A stretch of DNA of 64,000 nucleotides from Flavobacteriaceae bacterium UBA3356 (GTDB lineage Bacteria > Bacteroidota > Bacteroidia > Flavobacteriales > Flavobacteriaceae). The number at the start of each line of letters is the position of its first letter. The first letter of the stretch is position 1. The position numbers and the translations under genes are program-made. Under the pieces are notes generated by a model. The model was not told the DNA's origin. It searched no databases and saw only the letters and a list, made by a program, of their open reading frames with translations. Positions 35,039 to 44,043 of this stretch are shown piece after piece. The stretch is from the NCBI GenBank assembly GCA_002360635.1, contig DEQW01000011.1, forward strand, positions 59,269 to 123,268. Direction: 5' to 3'.

Positions 35039-35076
35039 TTTTTGTTTAATTAAAATATGTTAAAATTAAACAAAAA
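35039..35076. promoter_or_regulatory. Inverted repeat, candidate operator of the photolyase operon
   Basis: TTTTTGTTTAATT (35039-35051) and AATTAAACAAAAA (35064-35076) form perfect 13-base arms around a 12-base spacer. The element lies 14 bp upstream of the flavin reductase start and 45 bp upstream of the divergent methyltransferase start. No canonical TAnnTTTG box is seen for the photolyase operon. It could bind a dimeric regulator; a light-responsive MerR-type one would be the natural suspicion, but none is encoded here. Confidence 0.55.
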
Positions 35077-35120
35077 CTTAATCTAGAATTAATCGTATTT
35101 TAGTTGAAAATTAGGGAAAA

Positions 35121-35924
35121 GTGGATTTAAAAAGAGCATTTCAAACCAATAGGGAAACCTGGAACAAAAAAGTAGCAATACATGCGAAAAGTAGTTTTTA
35201 TGATCTTGAAGCTTTTAAAAAAGGAAAATCTTCATTAAATAGCTTTGAGTTAGAAGCTTTGGGTGATGTTTCGGGAAAATCATTGTTGCACTTTCAGTGC
35301 CACTTTGGTCAAGATACATTGAGTTGGAGTAGGATGGGAGCTAAATGTACCGGAGTCGATATTTCAGAAGAAGCTATTAAGCTCGCTCGTAATTTAAACA
35401 ATGAGCTACAACAGGATGCTAAATTTGTTTGCTGTAACGTGCTAGATACTTCACAACATGTTTCTGAAAAATTTGATATCGTCTTTACTAGCTATGGGGT
35501 GATTGGATGGTTGCCAAATTTGAAGCCCTGGGCCAAAATGATAAGCAAACGCTTAAAACCAGGAGGTGTTTTTTATATAATAGAGTTTCATCCTATTGTG
35601 TGGATGTTCGACTACTTAAAAGAATCGCCAGAATTAAAATATGGTTACAACCAAAAAGAAGTAATTTATGAAGAATACAAAGGAACGTACGCCGATGAAA
35701 ATTCGGAAATGTTAAGTAAAGAATACGGCTGGAATCACGGTTTGGGCGAAGTAATATCTTCTTTATCAGAGGCTGGATTACAAATTGAGTATTTACATGA
35801 ACACGATAATTCTCCTTACAATATATTTCCTGGTTTAACAGAAACCAAGGAAGGCCTTTTTAAAATGCAAAAGAATTTATATCCATTGCTTTTTGAAGTG
35901 AAAGCCATAAAAAAAGGAGCTTAA
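35121..35924 (+). CDS. Class I SAM-dependent methyltransferase
   Basis: A 267-aa methyltransferase. Motif I is atypical (LLHFQCHFGQDTLSWSRMG), followed by GVDISEEAIKLARN, VFTSYGVIGWLPNL and LKPGGVFYIIEFHP. This HFQCHFGQDT form marks a Bacteroidota/Firmicutes subgroup of unknown substrate. The start is GTG at 35121, as no ATG precedes motif I; a TATTTTAG box at 35096-35103 fits. It is divergent from the photolyase operon and ends in a terminator. Confidence 0.87.
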   Translation: MDLKRAFQTNRETWNKKVAIHAKSSFYDLEAFKKGKSSLNSFELEALGDVSGKSLLHFQCHFGQDTLSWSRMGAKCTGVDISEEAIKLARNLNNELQQDAKFVCCNVLDTSQHVSEKFDIVFTSYGVIGWLPNLKPWAKMISKRLKPGGVFYIIEFHPIVWMFDYLKESPELKYGYNQKEVIYEEYKGTYADENSEMLSKEYGWNHGLGEVISSLSEAGLQIEYLHEHDNSPYNIFPGLTETKEGLFKMQKNLYPLLFEVKAIKKGA

Positions 35925-35945
35925 TTAGCTCCTTCTTCTTTTTCT
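35914..35945 (+). terminator. Terminator overlapping the methyltransferase stop
   Basis: AAGGAGCT (35914-35921) pairs with AGCTCCTT (35927-35934) around TAATT, which contains the stop codon, and is followed by CTTCTTTTTC. The convergent msrA gene ends immediately after. Confidence 0.75.
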
Positions 35946-36625
35946 TAATGACTAGCACCCTCTTTTAAAAGTTCAGGGAATTTTTTCTGAAATTTCTTTA
36001 AACGTGGGATAGATACATTCTGAATATAGGGGTTTTGAGGGTTATTTTCCTCATAATCTTGGTGATACCCTTCTGCAACCCAAAATTTTTGGAAAGGAAG
36101 CACTTGTGCGGCAACGTTACCTTCACCTACTTCTTTTTCCAGTTCAGAAATCTTAGCTTCAATTATTTGCTTTTGCTCATCATTTTGGTAAAAAATAATG
36201 CTTCGGTACTGTGAACCTCTGTCTGGACCTTGACCGTTTACTTGTGTTATGTTTTGAGAGCCAAAATACACATCGACTAAAGTTTTAAAAGAAACTACAT
36301 CTGGGTTGTAAATTATCTCGACAGCTTCAGCGTGACCAGTAGTTCCTGTGTTACTTGATTCGTAGGTTGGGTTTTTAGTATGCCCGCCGCTGTAGCCGGA
36401 AATAGATTCCTTAACACCTTTTACACTTTCATAAATAGCTTCTACACACCAAAAGCAACCACTGGCAAAGTAAGCACGTTTCAAACCATTTTCGGTTGCA
36501 ACTTCAACTGGCTGTTGGTTTTTTTGAGCCATACCTTCGGCTTCTTTGTTTTTTTTATTTGACTGGCAGGAAACTTGTGCTGAAAACAACAAGGCTGTAC
36601 TGACAATTAGAAATATCTTATTCAT
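35945..36625 (-). CDS. msrA: Peptide-methionine (S)-S-oxide reductase, lipoprotein
   Basis: Reduces methionine-S-sulfoxide in proteins. The catalytic GCFWCVEAIYESVKGV with nucleophile Cys, the SGYSGGHTKNPTYE motif and DRGSQYRSIIFY are typical. The start at 36623-36625 gives a lipoprotein signal (SAQVSC) and about 226 aa, so this MsrA should act outside the cytoplasm. A longer frame to 36697 would pass through the terminator of the upstream gene and is rejected. No MsrB domain follows. Confidence 0.95.
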   Translation of the reverse strand: MNKIFLIVSTALLFSAQVSCQSNKKNKEAEGMAQKNQQPVEVATENGLKRAYFASGCFWCVEAIYESVKGVKESISGYSGGHTKNPTYESSNTGTTGHAEAVEIIYNPDVVSFKTLVDVYFGSQNITQVNGQGPDRGSQYRSIIFYQNDEQKQIIEAKISELEKEVGEGNVAAQVLPFQKFWVAEGYHQDYEENNPQNPYIQNVSIPRLKKFQKKFPELLKEGASH

Positions 36626-36682
36626 AATGGTTTCTTTTTTGGGTATGTCGGACTTGTTAAAAAATCCTTTCAGGAAAAGCAA

Positions 36683-36712
36683 TAAAAAAGCCCTCACATG
36701 CGTGAAGGCTTT
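36683..36712 (-). terminator. Terminator after the coiled-coil zinc-ribbon-like gene
   Basis: On the minus strand AAAGCCTTCAC and GTGAGGGCTTT pair over 11 bp (one G-U pair) around GCAT and are followed by a run of T. It ends the Nif3-zinc ribbon unit. Confidence 0.8.
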
Positions 36713-36734
36713 AATCTAAATTATTTGGATTTGC

Positions 36735-37517
36735 TTATGAAACTTTAGTGAAAAGCTTATCCATTTTTTCTTTTTCTTCTTCTGCAAGGGCAGGGTCTAC
36801 CAAAATACGACCACTGTGTTCATCGGTTATGATTTTCTTTCTTGAAGCAATTTCCATTTGAACTTGTGGAGGGATTGTAAAGAAAGAACCGCCCGAAGCA
36901 CCACGCTCAACCTGTACTACAGCTAGACCGTTTTTTACATTAGAACGAATACGCTTATAAGCTTTTATTAAGCGTTCTTCAATTTTCTTCTCGTACTTTT
37001 CGGACTCCTTGATAAGAGCTTTCTCCTCTTTTTGGGTTTCTGAAAGGATATCATCCAGTTCGCTTCGTTTATGCTTTAGGTGATCTTCGCGTTCCTTAAC
37101 TCGGGACTTCGTTTCTTCGATCACTTCTTTTTTCTGCTCAATTTGCGCTTTAAATTCTTTAATGTGCTTTTCGGCCAATTGCATTTCTAATTCCTGAAAT
37201 TCAATTTCTTTGCTTAAAGAGTTGTATTCACGGTTGTTACGAACATTATCTTGCTGTGATGAATATTTTTTGATAAGGGCTTTTGACTCTTCAATACCAT
37301 TTTTCTTTTCTTTGATACTGTTTTCAATAACCTCAAGGTCTGTATTCAATTTGTCAAGGCGGGTGTTCATTCCGGCTACTTCATCTTCCAGATCTTCAAC
37401 CTCTAAAGGCAGTTCCCCGCGCACATTGCGGATTTCATCAATTCTGGAGTCGATCAATTGTAGATCGTACAGTGCTCTTAACTTTTCTTCTACAGTGGTT
37501 TCTGTTTTCTTTGCCAT
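36735..37517 (-). CDS. Coiled-coil protein of the C4 zinc-ribbon (DUF164) family lacking the cysteines
   Basis: A 260-aa mostly helical coiled coil (about 15-190), charged in Glu/Lys, followed by the position of the family's C4 zinc ribbon. There the sequence reads VERGASGGSFFTIPPQ and later TDEHSGRIL, where family members usually have CxxC pairs; all four Cys are absent and the protein has none. It follows the Nif3-like gene by 3 bp, the same gene pair found in many bacteria. Function unknown, possibly nucleic-acid or ribosome related. Confidence 0.88.
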   Translation of the reverse strand: MAKKTETTVEEKLRALYDLQLIDSRIDEIRNVRGELPLEVEDLEDEVAGMNTRLDKLNTDLEVIENSIKEKKNGIEESKALIKKYSSQQDNVRNNREYNSLSKEIEFQELEMQLAEKHIKEFKAQIEQKKEVIEETKSRVKEREDHLKHKRSELDDILSETQKEEKALIKESEKYEKKIEERLIKAYKRIRSNVKNGLAVVQVERGASGGSFFTIPPQVQMEIASRKKIITDEHSGRILVDPALAEEEKEKMDKLFTKVS

Positions 37518-37520
37518 AAA

Positions 37521-38615
37521 TTAAAAATAGCTAATAGGATTGGTGTTTATTTGTGATAAAACGATTGCAAAATTACTAATTTTTTTTGTAAGGAAAGAAA
37601 CTAATAGCTCTTTTGTGTACTGTTCACTTTCATAATGGCCAATATCGCACAATAAGATGTTGTTTTCAGCAGTAAAAAAGTCGTGATATTTTAGGTCTGC
37701 CGTTATGTAAGCATCAGCTCCGGCTGATTTTGCGGCTTTTATTGCAAAACTGCCGCTACCACCTAAAACCGCAACTTTTTTTATTTTTTTATTTTGAAGT
37801 TTTGAATGCCGAACGCAACCGGTCTTCATAGTTTTTTTAATACATGTTAGAAAATCTTCTTCTGAAATTTCAGATGATAATTCGCCTATCATCCCCATGC
37901 CTAAATTCTGATTCTTGTTTTCTAAAGTTGTGACCTCATAGGCAACTTCTTCATATGGATGTGAATCAAAAAGCGCTTTGAGCACTTGAGCTTCCTTATG
38001 TTTTTGAAATGTAATGCCAATTTGGGTTTCTTCTTCAAAATGTGTTTCCCCTTTTTTGCCAACGGTAGGATTGCTGTCTTCATTTCCGTTAAAACTTCCT
38101 TTTCCAACAACGTTAAAACTACAGTTAGTGTAATTGCCTATATTGCCACCACCAGCTGCAAATAGTGCTTCACGAACTTTTGATGCATCTTTTAAAGGAA
38201 CAAAAGTGAGGAGCTTTTTGATGGATTCTTCCTTAGGGATTAAAATTTTTCTATTTATGAGATTCAATTTCTCGCAGATCATGGCATTAACACCATTCCA
38301 AGCATTATCTAAGGCAGTGTGGATTGCAAAAATGTTAATGTCATTTTTAATCGCTTTTTGTACAACCCGTTCTACATAGGTTTTTCCGGTTAACTTTTTT
38401 AAGCCTGAAAAAATAATGGGATGAAAGCTTACAATAAGGTTACAGTTGTTTTTAATGGCTTCGTCAACCACTTCTTCAAGGGTGTCCAGGGTTACGAGAA
38501 TTCCAGAAACCGAAGCATTCGTATCGCCGACCAATAAGCCAGTATTGTCAAACCCTTCGGCATAAGAGAGTGGTGCAAAATCGTCTAAAATCTTTATTAC
38601 TTCTTTTACTTTCAT
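37521..38615 (-). CDS. Nif3-like dinuclear metal centre protein (GTP cyclohydrolase I type 2 / YqfO)
   Basis: A 364-aa member of the NIF3 family. Metal-binding segments are SFHPIIFSG, HTALDNAWNGVN and DIGHYESEQY; the insertion of a YqfO/CutA-like domain between the halves accounts for the length over 250. The enzyme activity is uncertain in the family. It is cotranscribed with the zinc-ribbon-like gene downstream, 3 bp away. Confidence 0.92.
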   Translation of the reverse strand: MKVKEVIKILDDFAPLSYAEGFDNTGLLVGDTNASVSGILVTLDTLEEVVDEAIKNNCNLIVSFHPIIFSGLKKLTGKTYVERVVQKAIKNDINIFAIHTALDNAWNGVNAMICEKLNLINRKILIPKEESIKKLLTFVPLKDASKVREALFAAGGGNIGNYTNCSFNVVGKGSFNGNEDSNPTVGKKGETHFEEETQIGITFQKHKEAQVLKALFDSHPYEEVAYEVTTLENKNQNLGMGMIGELSSEISEEDFLTCIKKTMKTGCVRHSKLQNKKIKKVAVLGGSGSFAIKAAKSAGADAYITADLKYHDFFTAENNILLCDIGHYESEQYTKELLVSFLTKKISNFAIVLSQINTNPISYF

Positions 38616-38737
38616 AGGCTGTTGAATATTTTACCGTAAAGATAGTAGTTTCAAGTGTTTTACCATATTTGGGGAAACTTCTTTGTCATTTTAGGTTTAA
38701 TTTTAAAAATGAAGTATACCATATTCATAGTAATTAG

Positions 38738-38745
38738 TACTTTCG
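38738..38745 (+). promoter_or_regulatory. Near-consensus -7 box four bases before lpxK
   Basis: TACTTTCG differs from TAnnTTTG at one base and lies exactly four bases before the lpxK ATG, the same spacing seen before 4081 and 17090. Confidence 0.35.
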
Positions 38746-38749
38746 TTGT

Positions 38750-39763
38750 ATGAAAATGGTACGCAAACTTTTATTTCCTTTTGCTGTGTTGTACGGTTGG
38801 GTAACCGGTTTCCGAAATTACCTGTACAATAAAAACATTCTAAAAAGTAAAGAGTATAGCCTGCCTATCATTTGCGTAGGGAACCTCTCAGTAGGTGGGA
38901 CGGGTAAATCACCTATGATTGAATTTTTGATTGAAACCTTGCAAGACGACTATAAAGTTGCAGTTTTAAGTCGTGGCTATAAACGAAAAACGTCTGGTTA
39001 TCTAGAAGTATTGCCTTCGCATACAGCTGAAGAAACCGGGGACGAGCCGCTTCAGTTTAAAAAGAAATTTCCCAATAGCATCGTTGCTGTTTGTGCTGAT
39101 AGGAGAACGGGTATTGAACAGCTTCAGAAAAAAGCCGAAGTAATTTTACTGGATGACGCTTTTCAGCACCGAAAAGTAAAAGCCGATACAAACATCCTAT
39201 TAACCCCTTTTCACGATTTATACATTAACGATTATATGTTACCTACGGGCAATTTACGCGAACCTAGAAAAGGTGCAGGCCGGGCGGATATTATAGTTGT
39301 TACCAAGTGCCCTAAGAAAGTCCCGTATTCAAAATTGCAAAGAATTGAATTTGTAATCCCGCTGCAGAACCTTCAAAAAATCTATTTCTCTTCTATTGGG
39401 TACGATGATACCATTTATGGCAAGACAGAAAACCTTCCACTAAATTATTTAAAAGACAAAAAATTTACTTTAGTTACCGGTATTGCAAACCCTACACCTT
39501 TAGTAGAATTTTTAAACGAAGAAGGGTTTCAATTTGATCACGATAACTATGCAGACCATCACAATTTTTCTGTTGAAGAAATTAAAAAGCTAAGCAAAAA
39601 GGAACTTATTCTCACTACTGAAAAGGATTATATGCGCTTGCAGAACAAGCTAAATAAGTATGCTTTGTATTACTTGCCGATAACAACAAAAATAAAGAAT
39701 GACCAGGAAGCTTTTTTTAAAGAGGCAATTCATGAAAGGGTAGAAGCGAAGTTTAGAAACTAG
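38750..39763 (+). CDS. lpxK: Tetraacyldisaccharide 4'-kinase
   Basis: Phosphorylates the 4' position of the lipid A precursor at the inner membrane. The 337-aa protein has an N-terminal amphipathic anchor (LLFPFAVLYGWVTGFRNYLY), the P-loop GNLSVGGTGKSP and the DDAFQHRKV and TTEKDYMRL motifs of the family. Its end overlaps the convergent hybrid histidine kinase by four bases. Confidence 0.95.
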   Translation: MKMVRKLLFPFAVLYGWVTGFRNYLYNKNILKSKEYSLPIICVGNLSVGGTGKSPMIEFLIETLQDDYKVAVLSRGYKRKTSGYLEVLPSHTAEETGDEPLQFKKKFPNSIVAVCADRRTGIEQLQKKAEVILLDDAFQHRKVKADTNILLTPFHDLYINDYMLPTGNLREPRKGAGRADIIVVTKCPKKVPYSKLQRIEFVIPLQNLQKIYFSSIGYDDTIYGKTENLPLNYLKDKKFTLVTGIANPTPLVEFLNEEGFQFDHDNYADHHNFSVEEIKKLSKKELILTTEKDYMRLQNKLNKYALYYLPITTKIKNDQEAFFKEAIHERVEAKFRN

Positions 39764-42024
39764 CTATCTACTGGTAATTTTTTGTTTTCGATAGATCGAT
39801 AAATTTTTTCAAAAAACTCTTCGGTCTTAAATGGTTTTGGAATAATATCATTAAATCCAGCACGGTAAAAATCATCTAAATTTTCATCAACAGTGACCGC
39901 TGTTAAAGCAATGATAGGTATTTGTTTGTCAAAGCCCCGTATTTTTTGTGTGGCTTCAATACCGCTTATACCTGGCATGTGGATGTCCATTAAAATTACG
40001 TCAAATTCATTCTCTTTAACTATTTTTATAGCATCCATACCATTATCGGCAACCATACATTTCATATGGTTTTTCTCAAGAATTTTCTTGGTAATCATTT
40101 GGTTTATTTTGTTGTCTTCAACAACTAAAACCGATTTGTTTTCCAACGCTACGTAATCTACATCGTAGATGATGTTTCTTGGGTTGTCATTTTCTTGATA
40201 CTCTTCGGAAACAGATAAGGTTAAGTTAAACCAAAACTTGGATCCTTTGCCTAATTGGCTTTCTAGGTTTATTTTACTGTTCATTAACTCAAGCAGGTTT
40301 TTAACAATGGAAAGACCAAGCCCTGTCCCGCCAAACTTTCGGTTAATTTGTAGGGAACCTTGTGAAAATGTTTCAAAAATGCTCTTTTGCTTTTTCCTTG
40401 AAATACCTACGCCGTTATCTTCAATTTCAAAATGTAATTGAATTTTGTTTTTTTTCTGCTCCAAACTTTGAACTCGAACAGTGACCTCCCCGTTTTGTGT
40501 AAATTTTAATGAATTACCGATTAGGTTTATTAAAACTTGAGACAATTTTAAAGGGTCGCCAACCAATTTGTTAGGAATGCTTTCGTCAAACTCCAATTGA
40601 AGTTTGTTCTTTTTATCATCAGCAGATTTTTTGAGGGCAACGAGCACATCGTTTATTCTCTTTTTAAGGCTGAAAGTAGTTCGTTCCAGTTCAACTTTGT
40701 TAGCCTCCAGTTTATTGAGATCTAAAATATTATTGATTAATGACAAAAGGTATTCCCCAGAAAATTTCAAAGAATTTAAATGCTCCTTTTGGTGTTCTTT
40801 CGGATCTTCCTCTAGCAATAAATGGGTTAGGCCTGTTACTGCGTAGAGTGGAGTTCTTAGTTCGTGCGTAATTGTTGACAAAAACTGCGCTTTGGCCAAA
40901 GATGCTTTTTCAGCCTTTTCCTTTGCCAATTGCAATTCGGTATTTTTATCTTTTAAAAGGTCGTTTGCCTTGGCTCGTAGGTTGTTGTTTTTATAAAGCG
41001 ATAACGTTAATAGGGAAAGTATCACAATTAAGGCAATACTTAGCCCTGTAGTCATCTGCGTAAACTTGATGGACTTTTGTTTTTTGTCTAAGTCATCTTT
41101 TTGTGTTGCAATTATTTCATTAAGGTCGCCTATGCTAGATTCAGCATCAACCCCTTTTGAAACAGCATCCATATACACTTTGTATAGCTCCTCACTTTTA
41201 GCTTCGTAAAGGTCTAGGTTTTCTTCAGATTTTTTATAATCGTTTTCCTTAAGAGCAATGTATGAGATAATCTTATAGCTGTCTGCTTTTAATTTTGAAA
41301 ATATCTTAGCATCTATTATCTCGAGTGCTTTGCTTAAGGATGTTTTTGCTTTTTCTAAATTGGTAGATTGTTTGCCGTCGTTATGGTTTAAAAATGCTTC
41401 AGCTTTTCTAAGGTATGCCTCGGCTTCTTCATAAATAAATTTGTTGTCTTTTAATAGAGGAATGGCAGCATCAAAATAATTTATTGCCGATTTATATTTC
41501 TTTTTCTGAAGGTCTAATAATCCCAAGCCAAGGATTACGTGGCTTTGTCCAGCTTCGTCGTTTAACTGAATAAACTTTTTGTAGGCATCTTTTAAATAGG
41601 CTTCAGAGTTTGCGTAATCCCTTGTTTTAATTAAAATTAACCCTTTGAGGGTGTATGCTTTTGCAATCTCGGCTTCTTTACTTGCGTCTTCTTCCAATGC
41701 TTCAATAAGAGTGATTGATTTATTGATTTCTTCAGAAGCTTTTTTGAAATTTTGAAGGTAATAATGCAGCTTAGCAATATGATAACGTATCTCGGACTTT
41801 ATAAGGGCATTGTTAGAGTTTAATGCCAGTTTATTTGCTTCGTTCAAGCTTAAAATAGCAGATTCGAAATCCTGCTTAAACATGGCGTTCTCTGCCTGCT
41901 CACGCTTTTCTTTAATTAATTCAATAGTGTCCTTTTTACGTTCTTGGCCAATAAGGGTGCCTAGCGTTAAAAAGAGCATAAACAGCACTGTTACGTGTTT
42001 ATTTGTAAGTAATGCTTTTTGCAT
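39760..42024 (-). CDS. TPR-containing hybrid sensor histidine kinase/response regulator
   Basis: A 754-aa one-piece two-component protein: signal peptide or first helix (about 9-26), periplasmic TPR-like helical repeats (about 40-300), membrane helix 325-344, coiled coil, HisKA with HELRTP (His387), HATPase with N-box NLIGNSLKF, DNGVGIS and GGTGLGLSIVKN, and a C-terminal receiver starting VLVVED (632) with phospho-acceptor Asp680 (LMDIHMPG). No DNA-binding output is present, so signal relay to a separate regulator is expected. The input is unknown. Confidence 0.93.
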   Translation of the reverse strand: MQKALLTNKHVTVLFMLFLTLGTLIGQERKKDTIELIKEKREQAENAMFKQDFESAILSLNEANKLALNSNNALIKSEIRYHIAKLHYYLQNFKKASEEINKSITLIEALEEDASKEAEIAKAYTLKGLILIKTRDYANSEAYLKDAYKKFIQLNDEAGQSHVILGLGLLDLQKKKYKSAINYFDAAIPLLKDNKFIYEEAEAYLRKAEAFLNHNDGKQSTNLEKAKTSLSKALEIIDAKIFSKLKADSYKIISYIALKENDYKKSEENLDLYEAKSEELYKVYMDAVSKGVDAESSIGDLNEIIATQKDDLDKKQKSIKFTQMTTGLSIALIVILSLLTLSLYKNNNLRAKANDLLKDKNTELQLAKEKAEKASLAKAQFLSTITHELRTPLYAVTGLTHLLLEEDPKEHQKEHLNSLKFSGEYLLSLINNILDLNKLEANKVELERTTFSLKKRINDVLVALKKSADDKKNKLQLEFDESIPNKLVGDPLKLSQVLINLIGNSLKFTQNGEVTVRVQSLEQKKNKIQLHFEIEDNGVGISRKKQKSIFETFSQGSLQINRKFGGTGLGLSIVKNLLELMNSKINLESQLGKGSKFWFNLTLSVSEEYQENDNPRNIIYDVDYVALENKSVLVVEDNKINQMITKKILEKNHMKCMVADNGMDAIKIVKENEFDVILMDIHMPGISGIEATQKIRGFDKQIPIIALTAVTVDENLDDFYRAGFNDIIPKPFKTEEFFEKIYRSIENKKLPVDS

Positions 42025-42054
42025 TTATATTGTGTACTTTGGCGATAAATATAG

Positions 42055-43056
42055 TTATTTCCCCGAAATTTGTAAGATTAAATCAACTATTCTTGATGAA
42101 TAACCTCTTTCATTATCATACCAGCCAATTATTTTTACCATTTTCCCTCCAATTACTGATGTCATCCCCGCATCAAAAACGCAGGAATGTGTATTGCCTA
42201 CTATGTCGATTGAAACAATCGGGTCTTCTGTGTACTGAAGTATATTTTTCAAATTTGTTTCTGAAGCTTTTTTAAAGGCATTATTTATAGCTTCTATTGA
42301 GGTTTTGTTTTTTACATTAATGGTTATATCAGTTAAAGAGCCATTGGGGACAGGTACACGAATACCACATCCGCCAATTACTGAAGCCAAGTCAGGAAAA
42401 ATCTTGGTCAAAGCTTTTGCAGCTCCCGTGGTAGTGGGAACAATAGATTGAGCCGCTCCTCTTGCACGCCGTAAATCTCTATGGGGTTGATCGTGTAAGC
42501 TTTGGTCTGTCGTGTAAGAATGTATTGTTGTAATATAAGCTTGCTCAATCTCACAAAGGTCGTGCACAATTTTTAGCATCGGTGCAGCATTGTTTGTTGT
42601 ACAAGATGCGTTTGAAATTATCACATCATCACTGTCTAAAATTTCATCGTTGATGCCCAAAACAACTGTTTTTATATCATCCTCTTGCGGCGGAACTGAG
42701 AGAATTACTTTTTTAACATCAGCTTTTATGTGCTTTTCCAGTTGTTCACGAAGTTTAAATTTTCCAGTGCTTTCAACAATAATATCAACGCCTTCCCAAT
42801 TTATATCCTCAATGTTTTTTTCCGAAGAAAACCGAAACGAGATATTATCTACAATAATGCTCTTTTCAGTATAGGAAACGCCCCTATGCAATACTCCGTG
42901 GATACTATCGTACTTAAGTAAATGCGAAAGGGTTCTCGCATCGGCTAAATCATTAATGGCAACGATGTCAATTTTTGGGTGATCAAGCAAAAGCCTAAAA
43001 AGATTTCGACCTATGCGTCCAAAACCATTTATACCAACTTTTATGGAACTTGACAT
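42055..43056 (-). CDS. gap: Glyceraldehyde-3-phosphate dehydrogenase, type I
   Basis: Oxidises glyceraldehyde-3-phosphate to 1,3-bisphosphoglycerate with NAD(P). The 333-aa protein has NGFGRIGRN (about 9-17), the catalytic Cys in SNASCTTN and the HDQPHRDLRRARGAAQSIVP substrate region in split form. The P-site segment SVPPQEDD differs from the common SAPAKG, so this may be a second paralogue rather than the main glycolytic enzyme. It follows lipA by 10 bp and is probably cotranscribed. Confidence 0.94.
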   Translation of the reverse strand: MSSSIKVGINGFGRIGRNLFRLLLDHPKIDIVAINDLADARTLSHLLKYDSIHGVLHRGVSYTEKSIIVDNISFRFSSEKNIEDINWEGVDIIVESTGKFKLREQLEKHIKADVKKVILSVPPQEDDIKTVVLGINDEILDSDDVIISNASCTTNNAAPMLKIVHDLCEIEQAYITTIHSYTTDQSLHDQPHRDLRRARGAAQSIVPTTTGAAKALTKIFPDLASVIGGCGIRVPVPNGSLTDITINVKNKTSIEAINNAFKKASETNLKNILQYTEDPIVSIDIVGNTHSCVFDAGMTSVIGGKMVKIIGWYDNERGYSSRIVDLILQISGK

Positions 43057-43066
43057 GTTTATGTAT

Positions 43067-43939
43067 TTATGTTAAGTGCTTTTGGGCTTTGTAAGAAGAT
43101 CGAACCAAGGCTCCACTTTCCACGTGACGAAAACCCATCTCTAAGCCTATTTCTTCATATTTTTTAAATTGTTCTGGGGTAATAAATTCCTTAACAGGCA
43201 AGTGTTTTTTAGATGGTTGTAAGTATTGACCAATGGTAACAATATCTAATCCTACCGATCGTAAATCTCGCAAGGTTTCAATTACCTCACCTTCTTGTTC
43301 GCCAAGGCCTAACATAATACCACTTTTAGTACGGGTGATACCTTGTTGCTTTAAGTAATTCAGCACTTCCAGACTACGTTCATATTTTGCTTGGATTCGA
43401 ACTTCGCGTGTCAATCGCTTAACGGTTTCCATATTATGTGAAACCACTTCTGGCTTAACAGCAATGATACGGTCTATGTTTCGGGTTACCCCTTGAAAAT
43501 CTGGAATAAGTGTTTCTAAAGTAGTATTAGGGTTCATACGGCGAATTGCCTTTACCGTTTCGGCCCAGATTATAGAACCCATATCCTTTAAGTCGTCCCG
43601 ATCTACTGAGGTGATTACAGCGTGCTTTATATCCATCAATTTGATAGATCGGCCTACTTTTTCAGGTTCGTCCCAATCGATGGTATCTGGTCTTCCAGTT
43701 TTTACACCACAAAAACCACAAGAACGGGTACAAGTGTTCCCTAAAATCATGAACGTTGCGGTTCCTTCAGTCCAACATTCACCCATATTAGGGCAACTGC
43801 CCGAAGTGCAAATGGTGTGTAAATCGTATTTATCAACCAAGCCTCGTAGCTCTGTGTATTTTTTACCCGTTGGTAATTTTACTCTTAGCCATTTAGGTTT
43901 TGGGGCTGGTTTGGTGCGTTCCAATGTTTGTGTACTCAT
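43067..43939 (-). CDS. lipA: Lipoyl synthase
   Basis: Radical SAM enzyme inserting two sulfurs into octanoyl-protein to make lipoyl groups. The 290-aa protein has the auxiliary-cluster Cys motif CTSGSCPNMGEC and the radical SAM motif CTRSCGFC. lipB is not in the window, while the scavenging ligase lplA is at 20698-21705. It precedes gap by 10 bp and has a TATCTTTG box. Confidence 0.97.
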   Translation of the reverse strand: MSTQTLERTKPAPKPKWLRVKLPTGKKYTELRGLVDKYDLHTICTSGSCPNMGECWTEGTATFMILGNTCTRSCGFCGVKTGRPDTIDWDEPEKVGRSIKLMDIKHAVITSVDRDDLKDMGSIIWAETVKAIRRMNPNTTLETLIPDFQGVTRNIDRIIAVKPEVVSHNMETVKRLTREVRIQAKYERSLEVLNYLKQQGITRTKSGIMLGLGEQEGEVIETLRDLRSVGLDIVTIGQYLQPSKKHLPVKEFITPEQFKKYEEIGLEMGFRHVESGALVRSSYKAQKHLT

Positions 43940-43946
43940 AGCTGAA

Positions 43947-43954
43947 CAAAGATA
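43947..43954 (-). promoter_or_regulatory. -7 box of lipA-gap
   Basis: The minus strand reads TATCTTTG, an exact TAnnTTTG match, 7 bases before the lipA ATG. Confidence 0.5.
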
Positions 43955-44043
43955 TAAATAATTAAACCTGTTTTTAAGGATAATAAGGTTAAAATACAGA
44001 TGTGTTTTTAGTGAAGTAAAATACGATTACTAGATATGTTTTT

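Noticed and set aside
36626..36697. N-terminal extension of msrA starting at 36697
   Set aside because: It would run through a terminator hairpin and place the lipoprotein signal internally.
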